Below are positions 11,060-22,200 of a stretch of DNA of 64,000 nucleotides, piece by piece (position 1 is the stretch's first letter; each line of letters starts with the position of its first letter). The position numbers were made by a program, and so were the translations under genes. The stretch is taken from the NCBI GenBank assembly GCA_030760725.1, contig JASWHV010000012.1:42749652-42813651 (forward strand), read 5' to 3'. This DNA comes from Neostapfia colusana (lineage: Eukaryota > Streptophyta > Magnoliopsida > Poales > Poaceae). Under the pieces are notes generated by a model. The model searched no databases and had not been told where the DNA came from. It worked only from the letters and a program-made list of their open reading frames with translations.

Positions 11060-12970
11060 ACGTGATCCTGGCTAGTCGAGGCCGTTGGATCCTCACAGTC
11101 TCTCTCCCTATGGAGCTCTTCTATCTCGCTCTGGGAGAGACGACGACTTAACTGTCCGATGGAGGAACCCTTGGTCGATGGAGTGACGATCGAAGGTCGC
11201 GCTACCCTCGAGTCGACAACTCCATCAAAAATGAAAAACCTACAAAAGAATAAAAGAATAATAATTAGAATAAGCAATATTTTAAAGAAATAAATAAAAT
11301 GATTAACTAACCGTCAATGTGCCTTCCAGCCTTCGCTAGCGTAAACGGCTTGAGGGTCGATTGACGCATTTTCCCAATCGTATCCTTCGCTATGTATTCT
11401 CACGGCCCCTCGCCCATACTTTTCCTAAAAGGAGTAAATTATGTATTATTAACAACAAATTAGTAACAATTGAATTGATAAGTTTTGATAACTTACCAGT
11501 CGATCGGCCGCGACCTGACTACACTCCCTAGGCTGGGATGGGTCCTTATGACCCCGCTTCCCGACTTGAGTGGCGGTCAGTACCTGACCGGTCTCACGCT
11601 TCTATAGATATGTGTTAGTATGCTAATTATATTATGAAGATATACAAGGAAGGGTTATTATTCTTACCATGCGTTTAGCCAAATGCACATGGCCATCGGG
11701 GCCATAGGAGTGCTTTGAGTCAGAACCTCTACATCCACGAGTCCTCCTGTACTTAGCGATGAAAGCATCCCTAGCCCATATCTCGCAGAGAGCTCGGTAT
11801 GCTTCGGGCCGACCCTCTAGCCAGGAAATACCTACCTGCACAAATTTATTATGTAATTGAAATACCATTTATATAACTAATTATTAAAATAATTAAACAC
11901 AAACAACTTACCTCCGCGTACTGCTCCTCTGTCAAGTACGTGTCTGAGGCCCTCCTAAACGGCCCTGACTGGTACTTCTCGTGCCGCTTGATGTACTCGT
12001 TCATGGATTGAATACGAGCATATGATAACACTTGCGTTACAAGCTTCCGTGTGTTCCTGTTGAACACGGATCTAGCATGGTCCAACATGCTCTGGCTCGT
12101 GTCCTCTAAACGGTACCTCAGCTATAAGAAAACAAATATTGAAGAGATATGCATTAATAATTTAATCAAGTTGAAAAATAATAATTTACAAAATTTTATT
12201 AAGCAGACTTACCATAAAATCCCCCCACACTCCCCCCTAAAGGTTGGTGTGCACCTCGTGAAAGACACGAGCGTAGTCATCCCACGACGTCGCACGGACC
12301 CCGTTGATCACACCAGGATAGTGCAGACGCACTAAAGACCCGATGCAACAGGACACGTGTCTGTGGTGCCCCTTACCCGTGAACGAGCAGTCATACGAGG
12401 AGCTGCAAGGATTTAGTGAACTTATTAATATACCCATAAACAAAATAATCTAAAAGTTGAATATTATGTGATAGTTTGCTTACGTGTCTCCGACCGGGCG
12501 AATAGTGATTGCTCTGTAGGGAATGGAGAAGGAGACACAAAGTGTGTACTCCTCGTCCGCCGCCTCTGCTCTGCGTCCACGTGTGGTGACACGAAAGGCT
12601 GCTCACCACTGGAGCCCAAAGGCTCCACGCTAGGCGGCTCCACGCTAGGCGCCTCCACAAAAGCCATAGGCGACCCCGAAGGCTGTGGCGGCGCCCTAGC
12701 CTATGGCTCTGACTCATATGACTCCGAGTCAGGCTGCAAAATTGAAGGATTGATAAAAATAGTTAGTTGCTAAGTGATACATAAAATAATGTAATTTCCA
12801 ATGGAAATGTACCTACGTGCGCTGTAAGGCCACAGGTCTGCCCGCTAGGTCTGAGACGTGTCTCAACAGCTGAGAGCGTCTGCTCTCACCTGACGAACGG
12901 CCCCGTAAAGGGTGTCCCGTGCCTCCCTGAGGAATCCCCTACTCCCTTCCTTTTTCTTCTCTGACGACAT
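11060..12970 (-). pseudogene. Transposase_24-type (TNPA-like) gene, broken
   Basis: In En/Spm elements the second protein binds subterminal repeats and helps excision. A minus-strand ATG at 12970 opens MSSEKKKEGSRGFLREARD, then frames break. Recognisable pieces are 11849-12088 (VTQVLSYARIQSMNEYIKRH, SDTYLTEEQYAEV) and 11632-11868 (WLEGRPEAYRALCEIWARD, SYGPDGHVHLAKRM), both typical of the plant transposase Ptta/En/Spm family. Spacing between pieces suggests introns that are now hard to place. Several stops and shifts indicate a dead gene. Confidence 0.7.
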
Positions 12971-13059
12971 CCTGTTATAAGAAGTAATTGATAAATATGC
13001 TAAGAAAATATACAACGTTATGATAATTTAGTGAAAAAGGTTACTTGGAGTTAGTTTCA

Positions 13060-16000
13060 TAATTCATTGACACCACGAACCCTACTCCTTAAACTAGACC
13101 ATCGATCTTGTTTCATAATTTGTTTCCATTTTCGTTTGCACATATCAGAAGTCTCTACATCGTCAGCGTCCCCAACCAAGTGATCGAGTTCAACATCAGG
13201 CTCGATGAAAAACGAATCTGACAACTCTTGTTCTTGATAAACCTCGTCAACATCATTTATATCATGGTAGTCATCATCTCTTGGAGTATATAGCCGCTAA
13301 CGAGGATTCACCTTATGTACCACCCACCAAGCATTAAGCTTTTGACATGGGTAAGGTAAATAATACACTTGATCCACTTGGTGTGCAAGAACAAATGTAT
13401 CGTAGCCTCGCAGTCCTTCATTGTGTTTGACTTCCACCATGCCAAATCGTTTTGTCGTGTTACATGACTGTTGTCAAACCAATTACAATCAAAGAAGACA
13501 ACTTGAAGTTCCTTATTTCCAGCAAAACTAAATTTAAGGATTTTATTAATGATCCTATAGTAATTAGTTTCACGGCCTTGAGAGTCGATTGCCCTCGTCA
13601 CAACTCCAGTATTACATGTTGTCGCGAGAGGATTAAGAGCTTCAAATTGAGTTGTACAAAATTGAAACCCGTTGACGTCATATCGGCCATAGATTCTAAC
13701 TTTAACCAGTCCAAGGACAGTTGCCGCAAGTCTTTATGGACGTTGGGCTCTTTAACGCACTGTACAAATTACGAAGTTATAATAATACTTTATAATACTT
13801 GTAAGTTATAAGAATACTTTATAAATACTAATAAGTTAACGAGAAAATGTTACATATTCTCGGAACCAGTAAAGAAAATTAGGTCGTCCATTTATTCCAT
13901 CTTGTCGCATCGTTTCTACTTGTTTGCTCGTATGTTGATGCCTATGTGTCAATTTTGCTTGTGGAACTCACTGGACGGAAAAAACTTTCATGAATATAAA
14001 TGATGAATAATATGCCTATAAGCATCAATGTTAGGACAAAAATTTACTCGAAATATGTGTCCATCCAATCTATATTAGCATACATGTAGAGGAAAGCGAC
14101 CGTTCTTTCATCTGTGGTACAATTATAGCTCCGACTACCACCAATAGTAGTGTCCTTCGTTGCAAAAATACAGAGATCACTGCAAGGTGGATGTCCATCC
14201 ATATTGTATCGCATCGCCAAAATATTTAATTGTGTTCCTCTGCAAAGTAATCACTTGAAAAGTATCCCACTTTGTTAAGGGTAAATACTTCGGTGATGTA
14301 CCCTTCCACCCTTGCTCGGTTGCCTGGCTTCAGATATCTAAGTGCTTTTCAATATGATAGATCCATCTATATTGCACAGGACCGCCCACTTTAGCCTCCA
14401 ATGGAAGATGGATAAGGAGACATTGCATTGAATTGAAGAAACTTAGAGGAAAATTTTTTCCATCTTACATAATAGTACTGATATCTCCTTCTCTAACTTA
14501 TTCATCATCTCTACCGTGATTTCTTTAGCATAGAGCTGTCAATAGAAGTAGCTAAGCTCGGCTAGCACCTTCCACACCGCATCATTAAAATAGCCACGAA
14601 ACATAACAGGTAGGAGTCTTTCTATGATTATGTGATAATCATGACTTTTCAATCTATTGAGCTTTCCCGTCTTCACATTCACGACTCGTTTTAGACTTGC
14701 TGCTTGGCTTACCACCGCCTTTCAACCATTTCAAACTTTTCAACCATTTCATGACTTCTTTCTTTTCTTTAGATCGAAGATAGAAAGAAGCACGTGGCTT
14801 ACCACCGCTTTCGGAGAGCTCAAGAGTTGGACGGTTACAAAGCTCTGCCAGAATATTTCGAACCTTTATATTGTCTTTCGTTTTGCCAATCATATCCATG
14901 CACGTGCTTATTATATATTCGCCCATGTTACGCTTCTGATGCATAACATCAATGTTGTGCATGAAAATCAAGGACTTCACATACGGGAGCTCCTAAATTC
15001 CACATATATGTTCCTTTCTGTAACCTATAAAATATCCAGGACGACTTTCATCTGCCACTAGTTTGTTCAACATATCAGAAATTTATGACCCGTTTTGACG
15101 TTTCGGTGGTCCTTTTGTTACAACTGTGTCCTTTATGAATACATTCTTATGTTGCCAAAACACGTGATTTCGAGGCAACCAACGTCTATGACAATCGAAG
15201 TAGCATATCTTGCCTCCAATAAGCAAGTTGAAAGCAATCCATGTCCGAAGCACATATCGGGCACGTCAAACGATCGTGAGTTCTCCATCTAGAAAACATA
15301 CCGTACGCTGGAAAATCATGGATGAACCATAAGTAAGCAGCCCACAGGTTGAATTTCTACTTCTTGTAACAGTCGTACGCTTCGACTCCTGTTCATAAAA
15401 TTTTCAGTTCTTCAATCAACGGTTTCAACATCACGTTTAGACGTGACCTAGGATAATCTGGTATAGGTATGATGAGGCAAAAAACATGAATTCATACTTC
15501 ATACAAAAACATGGTGACATGTTATATGGAATAAAAAAATGAGCCAACACGAGTATGGCTTGACGTTTGTACGAAACGGCGAGAAGTCATTTATCGTCAA
15601 ACCGATGCGAACATTTCTCACATCACTGGCAAAGTCTGGATCGAAGTGGTCCAGCGCCTTCCATGCCTCACCATTAGACGGGTGCGTCATGACTCCATTG
15701 TTCTGACATACACCTTCTTTTTGCCATCTCATGTGTGTGGCTGTTCTTTTTGAAATAAACAACCGCTTCAATCGAGGTGTCAATGGTAAGTAACGAAGTT
15801 GCTTATGTTCTTTGTGGGGTTGTGGAAGGATATCTCCGATCAATTTGATTAGGTCGTTGTAACAGTTGTATGAAAAGAAGTACTTGGACTTAATTGCCAT
15901 AAATTCGATGATGAATGTAAGGAGGGTCACTTCTGTGTGTGTTCATGAAGCGGCTCTCCTGAAGCTTTAAGAAAGTTAAAGAACGCTTCCACCTTCGTTG

Positions 16001-16277
16001 TTGGAGGATCCTCCATAGCCTCTAATTCAATAGCTTGTAGCATCTCATCCATCCGATCAAACTTCGTGTTATCATCATCTTCTTCCACTTCTTGTACGAC
16101 TTTAGAAGTTGTCTCGCTGTAAAAACTCCACACCTCATAATGTGATGTGTAACCATTTCGACACAAGTGTATCGAAAAAGTCATTTTATCAAGCCACTTT
16201 ATGTTTAGCCATTTCGTACATGGGCACGGGAGAAGGACGAAGCCAAAAGCCCGCCGGCCTTTCGGGGGCTCGGGCAC
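13060..16277 (-). pseudogene. tnp2-type transposase (TNPD), broken
   Basis: TNPD is the catalytic transposase of CACTA elements. From the N-terminus, on the minus strand: 15927-16277 carries the transposase-associated domain (CPCTKWLN, HLCRNGYTSHYEVWSFY). 15499-15930 has the tnp2 start (LRYLPLTPRLKRLF, MRWQKEG, NGEAWKALDHFDPDFA, VRIGLTINDFSPF). 14654-14980 has FMHNIDVMHQKRNMGE and PTLELSESGGKPRASF. About 14030-14400 corresponds to the DUF4218 part, and 13308-13601 to DUF4216 (NYYRIINKILKFSFAGNKEL). The acidic C-terminal tail lies near 13060-13280. The frame is interrupted many times. Confidence 0.8.
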
Positions 16278-16559
16278 CGGACACGGGGTCGTTGGGTGTT
16301 CCTTGTACCAGGTCGCGGATGAGCAGTTGAGGGTTGGAGGGAGGTCAGTCGGGCACCGAGCCCAAACCGACGGCTCTCGTCGAGCGTCTCTCCACGTCCT
16401 TGGGTGCTCGAAGCTTGGAGGTTTGGGGCCTTCCAGCTTCCGCCGCTGTCAAGACACAACAACAAGGTCTAGATCCGTTGTAAATAACATATTTTACACA
16501 TGCTCTCACGACGGTGTATATATATATATACATAATATTCAACTAAATAATGAAATAAA

Positions 16560-17470
16560 GCAAATAGACAGTGGGTCAACAGAGGGCTGGCGACGGGGCG
16601 GAAAAGGGCGTGCATAGTCTAAACCCAGAGTGGAAAAAGGCGTGCGTGGAGGAGGCCGGGGGCAACCGGGCAGCGACGCGGAGCGGCAGAGGCGCGGGGT
16701 GCGGGGCGGTGGCGGATGGCGTGGCGGCAGGGGTGGGCAGTGGCGGCTGTGGTGGCGGAGGCGCGGGTGGGCGGGAGAGAAGCTAAATTCAATCTAAAAC
16801 TAAATAAATTAAAATAAATTACAACTAAGTTAAAAAATTCATAAACTAAATAATTTACAAGTAAACTAAATTAAATCTAAAACTAATACAAACAAATTAT
16901 AATTAATTAAATAAAATTCATAAACTAATTATTTTACAACTAAACTAAATTAAATCTAAAAATAATACAAATAATTGAAAACTAAATTAAACAAAATTCA
17001 TAAACTAAAAGTTACAACTAAACTAAATTCAATTTAAAACTAATAAAACAATTTACACAAATTAAATAACAATAATTAATAACTAAATTAACTAAACTAA
17101 ATCCAATTATGAACAAAATTAAAAAAACCAACTTCTCGACGGCTGCGACGTGCTCGATGGCGCGGGAGCTCGGGGCCAGGGGCGGGGCAGCGAGACGCCG
17201 GGTCGGGGAGGAGCGCCGCGGGCCGCCGGTGTCGGGGGAGGGTGCGTGAACCGCCGGGGTCGGGGGCGGCGACTGCTAAGGGCGGGGAGGCGGCGGGGGC
17301 CGGGGCGGCGTGGGCGTTGGCAGGGCCAGCCGGGGCAGTGCGGCTGGAGGCCGAGGCCGGGGCGGCAGCGGGTGTGGGGGAGGCAGGGGCCGGCGCGACG
17401 GCGACTGGGGGCGGGGGCCGGGGACGACGTCGCTTCATACGGCGGCGGCGGGCTCGGGGTCGGCCCGGGC
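16560..17470. repeat. GC-rich and AT-rich spacer blocks of CACTA 1
   Basis: A GC-rich stretch (16600-16780) is followed by about 320 bp of low-complexity 'AACTAAATTAA' sequence (16790-17115) and a second G/C-rich stretch (17130-17470). CACTA 2 shows a similar AT-rich tract (52880-53100) then a GC-rich part (54460-54560) in the same order, so these are element parts. Long GC-rich frames here are compositional artefacts. Confidence 0.65.
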
Positions 17471-17681
17471 CCACGGGTATATACCGCCTATTTACGACGG
17501 CTAGACCAGGGCCATCGTAAATAAGGTGGTATTTATGACAACTTAACCTTGGCCATCGTAAACAAGCTTTTATTTATGATAACTACACCTGGCTATCGTA
17601 AATAAACTTATTTACAATAGTTGTAGGGTTAGCCGTCGTAAATTATTATGGTCATCGTAAATTTGCTAGATTCCTGTAGTT
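17470..17681 (-). repeat. Subterminal repeats and 5' terminus of CACTA 1
   Basis: Five or more copies of TTTACGACGGC or its inverse (for example 17492, 17513, 17548, 17600, 17635) stand beside the terminal sequence. Such repeats are binding sites for the TNPA-type protein in En/Spm elements. Confidence 0.75.
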
Positions 17682-18660
17682 TAGTTCCTCCATCACTTCC
17701 TCTAGCACACTCAGTAAGTGCGTCTGCCATGGAGGGGGATGGGGGCACGGAGGCTAAAGGGCGCGGTGGCCAGAGGGGAGACCTTGGCCTTGGGCGCCAG
17801 GGCGGGGGTGGACATGGGCCGCACAGTCGGCGGGAGTTGGGTGTAGGGTTGGAGCGGGCGAGTGGCGCCGCGGGAGTTGCAGAGAGGACCGCGACGACCT
17901 GTTTTGGTTTTGCAGGTTGCTTTGCGGGTTCTTAGTGGGCTAATAGCGCAGGTCAGCTAGTGGCTTTGCAGGCAGGCCCACGCCGCTTGCACCCCCTACC
18001 GAAAATTTGTAATAGATTCCCATGAGAAATCGATCGGTAACTCAATGTGCTACTAAAGAATCTTCGCCACTATGCTAAGAGATTAATTCACTCCAACTTA
18101 GATTATGTAACTAATTTTACAAATGAGTTACAAAGCAAAGTAGCAAAATTGTTCTGCCGAACGATATTATGGTTGGATGTGATGATTGAATGATTTTGTA
18201 ATCCGGAGATGAAAGAAAAGTTATATGATGATTGAAAGCCCTCCTCCCTAAGATTATTTTCATTGATTTTTTTTGTTATGATGAGTGAGATTGAACCAAG
18301 TCGAGGAACACCATTTTTTATTGAACAATTAACATCCCATCGAACATTCGCATTGTGGATTCGAAACACGGTTGGGCCGTATCGAGCTCAAGAGATGCGG
18401 ATTTTTTTCGAATAGCATTTTTACAAAGATTGGATCAGAGAGCGACATCTACTTACGGGTGGTAATGGGCTCCTGCACACGGGTATTTTCATAATTTATC
18501 TCGGTCCTTATTAAATATTAATAAAAAATAAATAAAATTTTGATCCGATTCTAATCTAATCTGACCATTGTTATTATTAGGTTTTTTTACCCGCTCAGCC
18601 CTACTTATACCCTTCTTAAAAACGTCATCGTTTTTACCATTTACAATTTAAAAATACTAA
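17682..18660. other. Unassigned flank between CACTA 1 and the SR-beta gene
   Basis: A GC-rich piece (17700-17990) and a mixed remainder. No domain, RNA gene or clear repeat was recognised. It probably includes distal promoter sequence of the gene that follows. Confidence 0.4.
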
Positions 18661-18679
18661 TTTGGGAAAAAATTTGGCA

Positions 18680-19099
18680 GGTGCGTGTTGCCGGTCCGGA
18701 CGAGAGTTGGATCGGGGCATCCACGGACGCACACAGACGACCCCGATCCTTCCTATCCTGCCGCCTCCTGCTCCTTGGGCACCCTTCCTATTCTGCCGCC
18801 TCCGCCGCCGTCATTGCTGCTTCTCGCCGTCGGCGACACACGGGGCACAGCGAGTTTCCGCGGGAGTCTCGTCTCCTCAAGCGGCGGCATCGACCTCATC
18901 GTCGTCCCCGCCCTCTGCTAGTAACGCAGAGCGCAGATCCATCAATCCGGTCTTGGATCGATTCCGTCCTCGGTTGGTAAGGAACGCTAGCTTGCTCGGC
19001 TTGATCGCTCCGCGAGTTTTTTTGATTTCCTGTAGATCCTGATGCCGTGTTTTTTCCGTACTGACCCGAACTATGGGGGATCCTTGAGTTTACGCAGCC
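18680..19099 (+). promoter_or_regulatory. Proximal promoter and 5' UTR region of SR-beta
   Basis: This is a GC- and pyrimidine-rich stretch with repeated CCGCC/TCCT motifs leading to the start codon. No clear TATA box was found, as is common for housekeeping plant genes. The transcription start cannot be placed from sequence alone. Confidence 0.4.
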
Positions 19100-19229
19100 A
19101 TGGACGAGTGGGTTCTCCAAGCTCAGGTCTGGGCAGGCCAAGCCGAGAGCTGGATCCGTCAGCAGCCTCCGGAGCAGATCTACCTCGCCGCCGCTGTGGT
19201 CGCCGTTACAATCCTGGTCCTTGTAGCAG
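19100..19229 (+). other. SR-beta coding exon 1
   Basis: Starts at ATGGACGAGTGG and ends in ...GTAGCAG before GTGCCG. It encodes the luminal/N-terminal part and most of the membrane anchor; the exon ends in phase 1. Intron 1 is 850 bp. Confidence 0.9.
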
Positions 19230-22200
19230 GTGCCGAATCTGATCCGAGGTCTTCTCGCCCTGCATTGTGTTCAGTTCCCAAGTTTTGAATTGCCGTGTTC
19301 AATTCATATTCGTATAATAATTCACGACGCCCTTAAAAAAGAAACATGAAAGGCGGCCTTTTATATATATTTGGTAAATGTGATGGCCACTAGTATACTA
19401 GTTGTGGACCTGGATGAGCAGTTGCATAGTACACTGTATTATACGTCGTGCCAAACTTAATGTCTCATTCAAGTGTAGTCCCATGTCTTGGATCTTATGG
19501 ACACTGAGCTGGACAATAGAGTAAGGCTATACTCTGCAGTTTAGCAACTGAGAATAGATAAGCAGGCCACTTTAGGTATGCACTGCATTTAGTAAGTAGA
19601 TAACAAACATGACTTATAATACTATGCATTCGCTAGCCATCTGGGAATGACTAGTTGTCATCTTTTTTATTAATTTAGTAATTATTATGCTGCCCAGTGA
19701 GTAAACAGATGTTTGAATTCTCATCTACTGTTGATTTAGATTTATTTTCGCAGTGTTATTGTGGCACAAATCGCCACCAGGATACTTATAAAGTGACATT
19801 GACTGAATGTATAATTATATAGCATGGTTTTGATAATATGTGCAAGCAATGATGCCCTTAGGTCATATGAATCCTGAAACTTCAGGGTACCTTCTGATGA
19901 TATGTGTGGTGTTATGAAATGTAGTTGGCGTTTTTTTTTCTCTTTTAAATTTAGGGACACCTTATTTATCTTGAAACCTGTTGCCTTACTTGTTAAGATC
20001 CCTGCTTTGGTAATATACATTTCATTCTATTACAGTTGTCGATTGATAAGAAATTACTTTGCTCACTTGTTTTCCTCAGCTTCTTGTCTGAAACCCTCAA
20101 AACCAAATACCATCGTGCTATCTGGGCTCAATGGCAGTGGTAAAACTACTCTTTTCTACCAGGTATTTGCCTCTTTTTTTTTCCTTGTATGTGGTGCGTA
20201 GGATCTGACGAGTAAAGAAAAAGGCTTATGGCATCTAGTTTGCAAAATAATCCTGTCTATTTTTTTTCATGGATTATGGTTACGTAGTGTCGGTACCCTG
20301 CGAACCGGGTACCCCGCGTAATGGGTAAAAAGCACATGGGCCCTGCCTTCCCAGCCTAGGCGGACCCTAGCGTAAGCCATGCGCTCTATGCCTCATGGGC
20401 TGTCCCAGTGTTGCAACATATCTTCAGGCTCTGAGCGTGATTACCGGCTGAGGATGGCCCAGAGACCGACATGCGTCCAGTAGTGCCAGACCCCATCCTC
20501 CACCAAGGTGGGTTTCGACGCTACCACGTGCCCGAAACCTCCAAGGCACACCTCCCAGCCGGAGATGGCTCCGGAGTGCCACACGTCCTGAAGCTCCGGA
20601 TCCGACCTCTAGCATGGGGGCCTCCGGAGCTGCCATGTTGGCAGCGACTCCGGGCGCACTTTCCCCCTGGGGAAGGCTCCGGATGTACCACGTGTCCTGC
20701 AGCTCCGGATCCGACCTCCAACATGGGAGGGCTCCGGTGCTGCCGCGTGCCCAATGACTCTAGATCGCCCACTGCTCCACAAGATGACATTAGTGGAGAC
20801 GCGTGTCTCGGGGGCCATCCGCCCTAACGTCACTCCGGCAGGCAACAGGCAGATGAACAAGGAGTAAAGAGGAATGTGCGTTGTCAGGCCAAGCATTCAA
20901 GGTTCGCGCCTTCCCCAGAAGCATGGCGCACGACGTACGCCTCCGTCCTCCGTCTGCGCACCATTACGGTGAAAGACAGGGCGGCGAGGCGTGACGACGC
21001 AACAGTGCCACCCAACGGTACAGAGCCGTCTAAGCAGAGCGAGGAGACACAACGACAAGACGGGGACTTCATCATCACCTGCTACCCGGGCAGAGGCGCC
21101 CGACGGGACAGGTGACGCACCGTAACTCCGCCGACAACAACGATACGTGTAGCTGTAAATGTCTAGATCATGTATAAGCGCAGAGAGCCGCGGGGCCACC
21201 TGTCGGGCCCCGGGCTGCATTGTAACTGCCCCGGCCTTGAGCTATAAAAGGACCCGGGCAGCCTCCGGCAAAGGGCTCGCGACCTAGCCAACTCATTCTG
21301 ATACGCGAGCAAGCAATACACCAAGCACTCCCGTGGACGTAGGGTTTTACGCTCCGACGGCCTGAACCACGTAAATCCTCGTGTCCATCTCTCGCCATTG
21401 CGCTCAGACCTTTGAGATCCTCTAGCCCCACCGAAAAAAGAACCTCCGTGGACTGCTTCCGAGCAGACCGGGGGAAGTGTCGTAGCAAACACTTCGACAT
21501 TTGGCGCGCCAGGTAGGGGGCTTTTGGTTCTTGAAGTCGTTGTGAAGCCCACAATGGTGAACATCCAGTCTTTTGGAGGTTCTTCCCGCCCCCCGCGCCG
21601 CCAGCGGCAGAGTGGGCAGGAGGCGTCCTCTATTCCGGTGTCGATTCCTACGGCGACGGTACCCGTTGCCACTTGGCAGCCCTCGGTGGCAACGGCGACA
21701 GCGTCGCAAGCGCCGGCCGAGGCCAGCTCGGAAAGCGCGCTGTTGGCAGCCCACGCGCTCTTGCACAACCCCCAGAACGCGGGTGCTTCCCTGTCTGCTG
21801 CCGAGCAATGGCGCAACGACGTTGACCACCTGGTCGTAGTCACACTCAACTCGCTGTGTCACCAGAGATGGCGGCCAGGGACAGGACAGCTGCCGCCCCG
21901 TAACCTAACAAGGGATTACAGGACGGCGACAACCCACTCGATGGCGACGTCCAGGCTCCCCACCACCGACCTCAAAGACGAACTGGACCGTCGTCGCTGT
22001 CAGAAAGAAGATGGCCGCGTCACCATCGAGCAACAGCGCGAGTGGCGTCGTAGCCTCGGGGAGGAGTATGGTACCCCGGGTACCGTGCGCCCCGTTTACT
22101 CGGGCCAGAACCCCGTCTCCCCAGGCTCAGTGGGAGGTGCATGGCTCTGACCCCGCACCTTCGTATGGCAGTATGGCCTCACAAGTTTCGGCCACACTTG

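Larger units (their letters stand above)
11030..17681 (-). mobile_element. CACTA (En/Spm-like) transposon 1, 3' end missing
   Basis: It runs right to left. The right terminus at about 17681 reads, on the minus strand, AACTACAGGAAT, one base from the CACTACAGGAAT family end. Next to it are inverted copies of TTTACGACGGC, the subterminal repeats. Then come GC-rich and AT-rich spacers, a tnp2-type transposase (TNPD) and a Transposase_24-type second gene (TNPA-like). At the left the sequence is homologous to CACTA 2 as far as about 11185 (48540 in CACTA 2). The expected subterminal repeats and terminus then fail to appear, so that end was lost. Confidence 0.8.

Noticed and set aside
17097..17524. 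Several overlapping GC-rich frames (alanine/proline- or glycine/arginine-rich)
   Set aside because: All frames are open at once, which is typical of the GC-rich spacer of CACTA 1 and not of a gene.
18976..19035. A 5' UTR intron between GTAAGG and CTGTAG upstream of the SR-beta start
   Set aside because: Borders are plausible but it would be only about 60 bp, and nothing else supports it.
21163..21849. Minus-strand 228-codon frame across the gag-only LTR and leader
   Set aside because: It crosses the LTR end and primer-binding site and is antisense to gag; a composition shadow.
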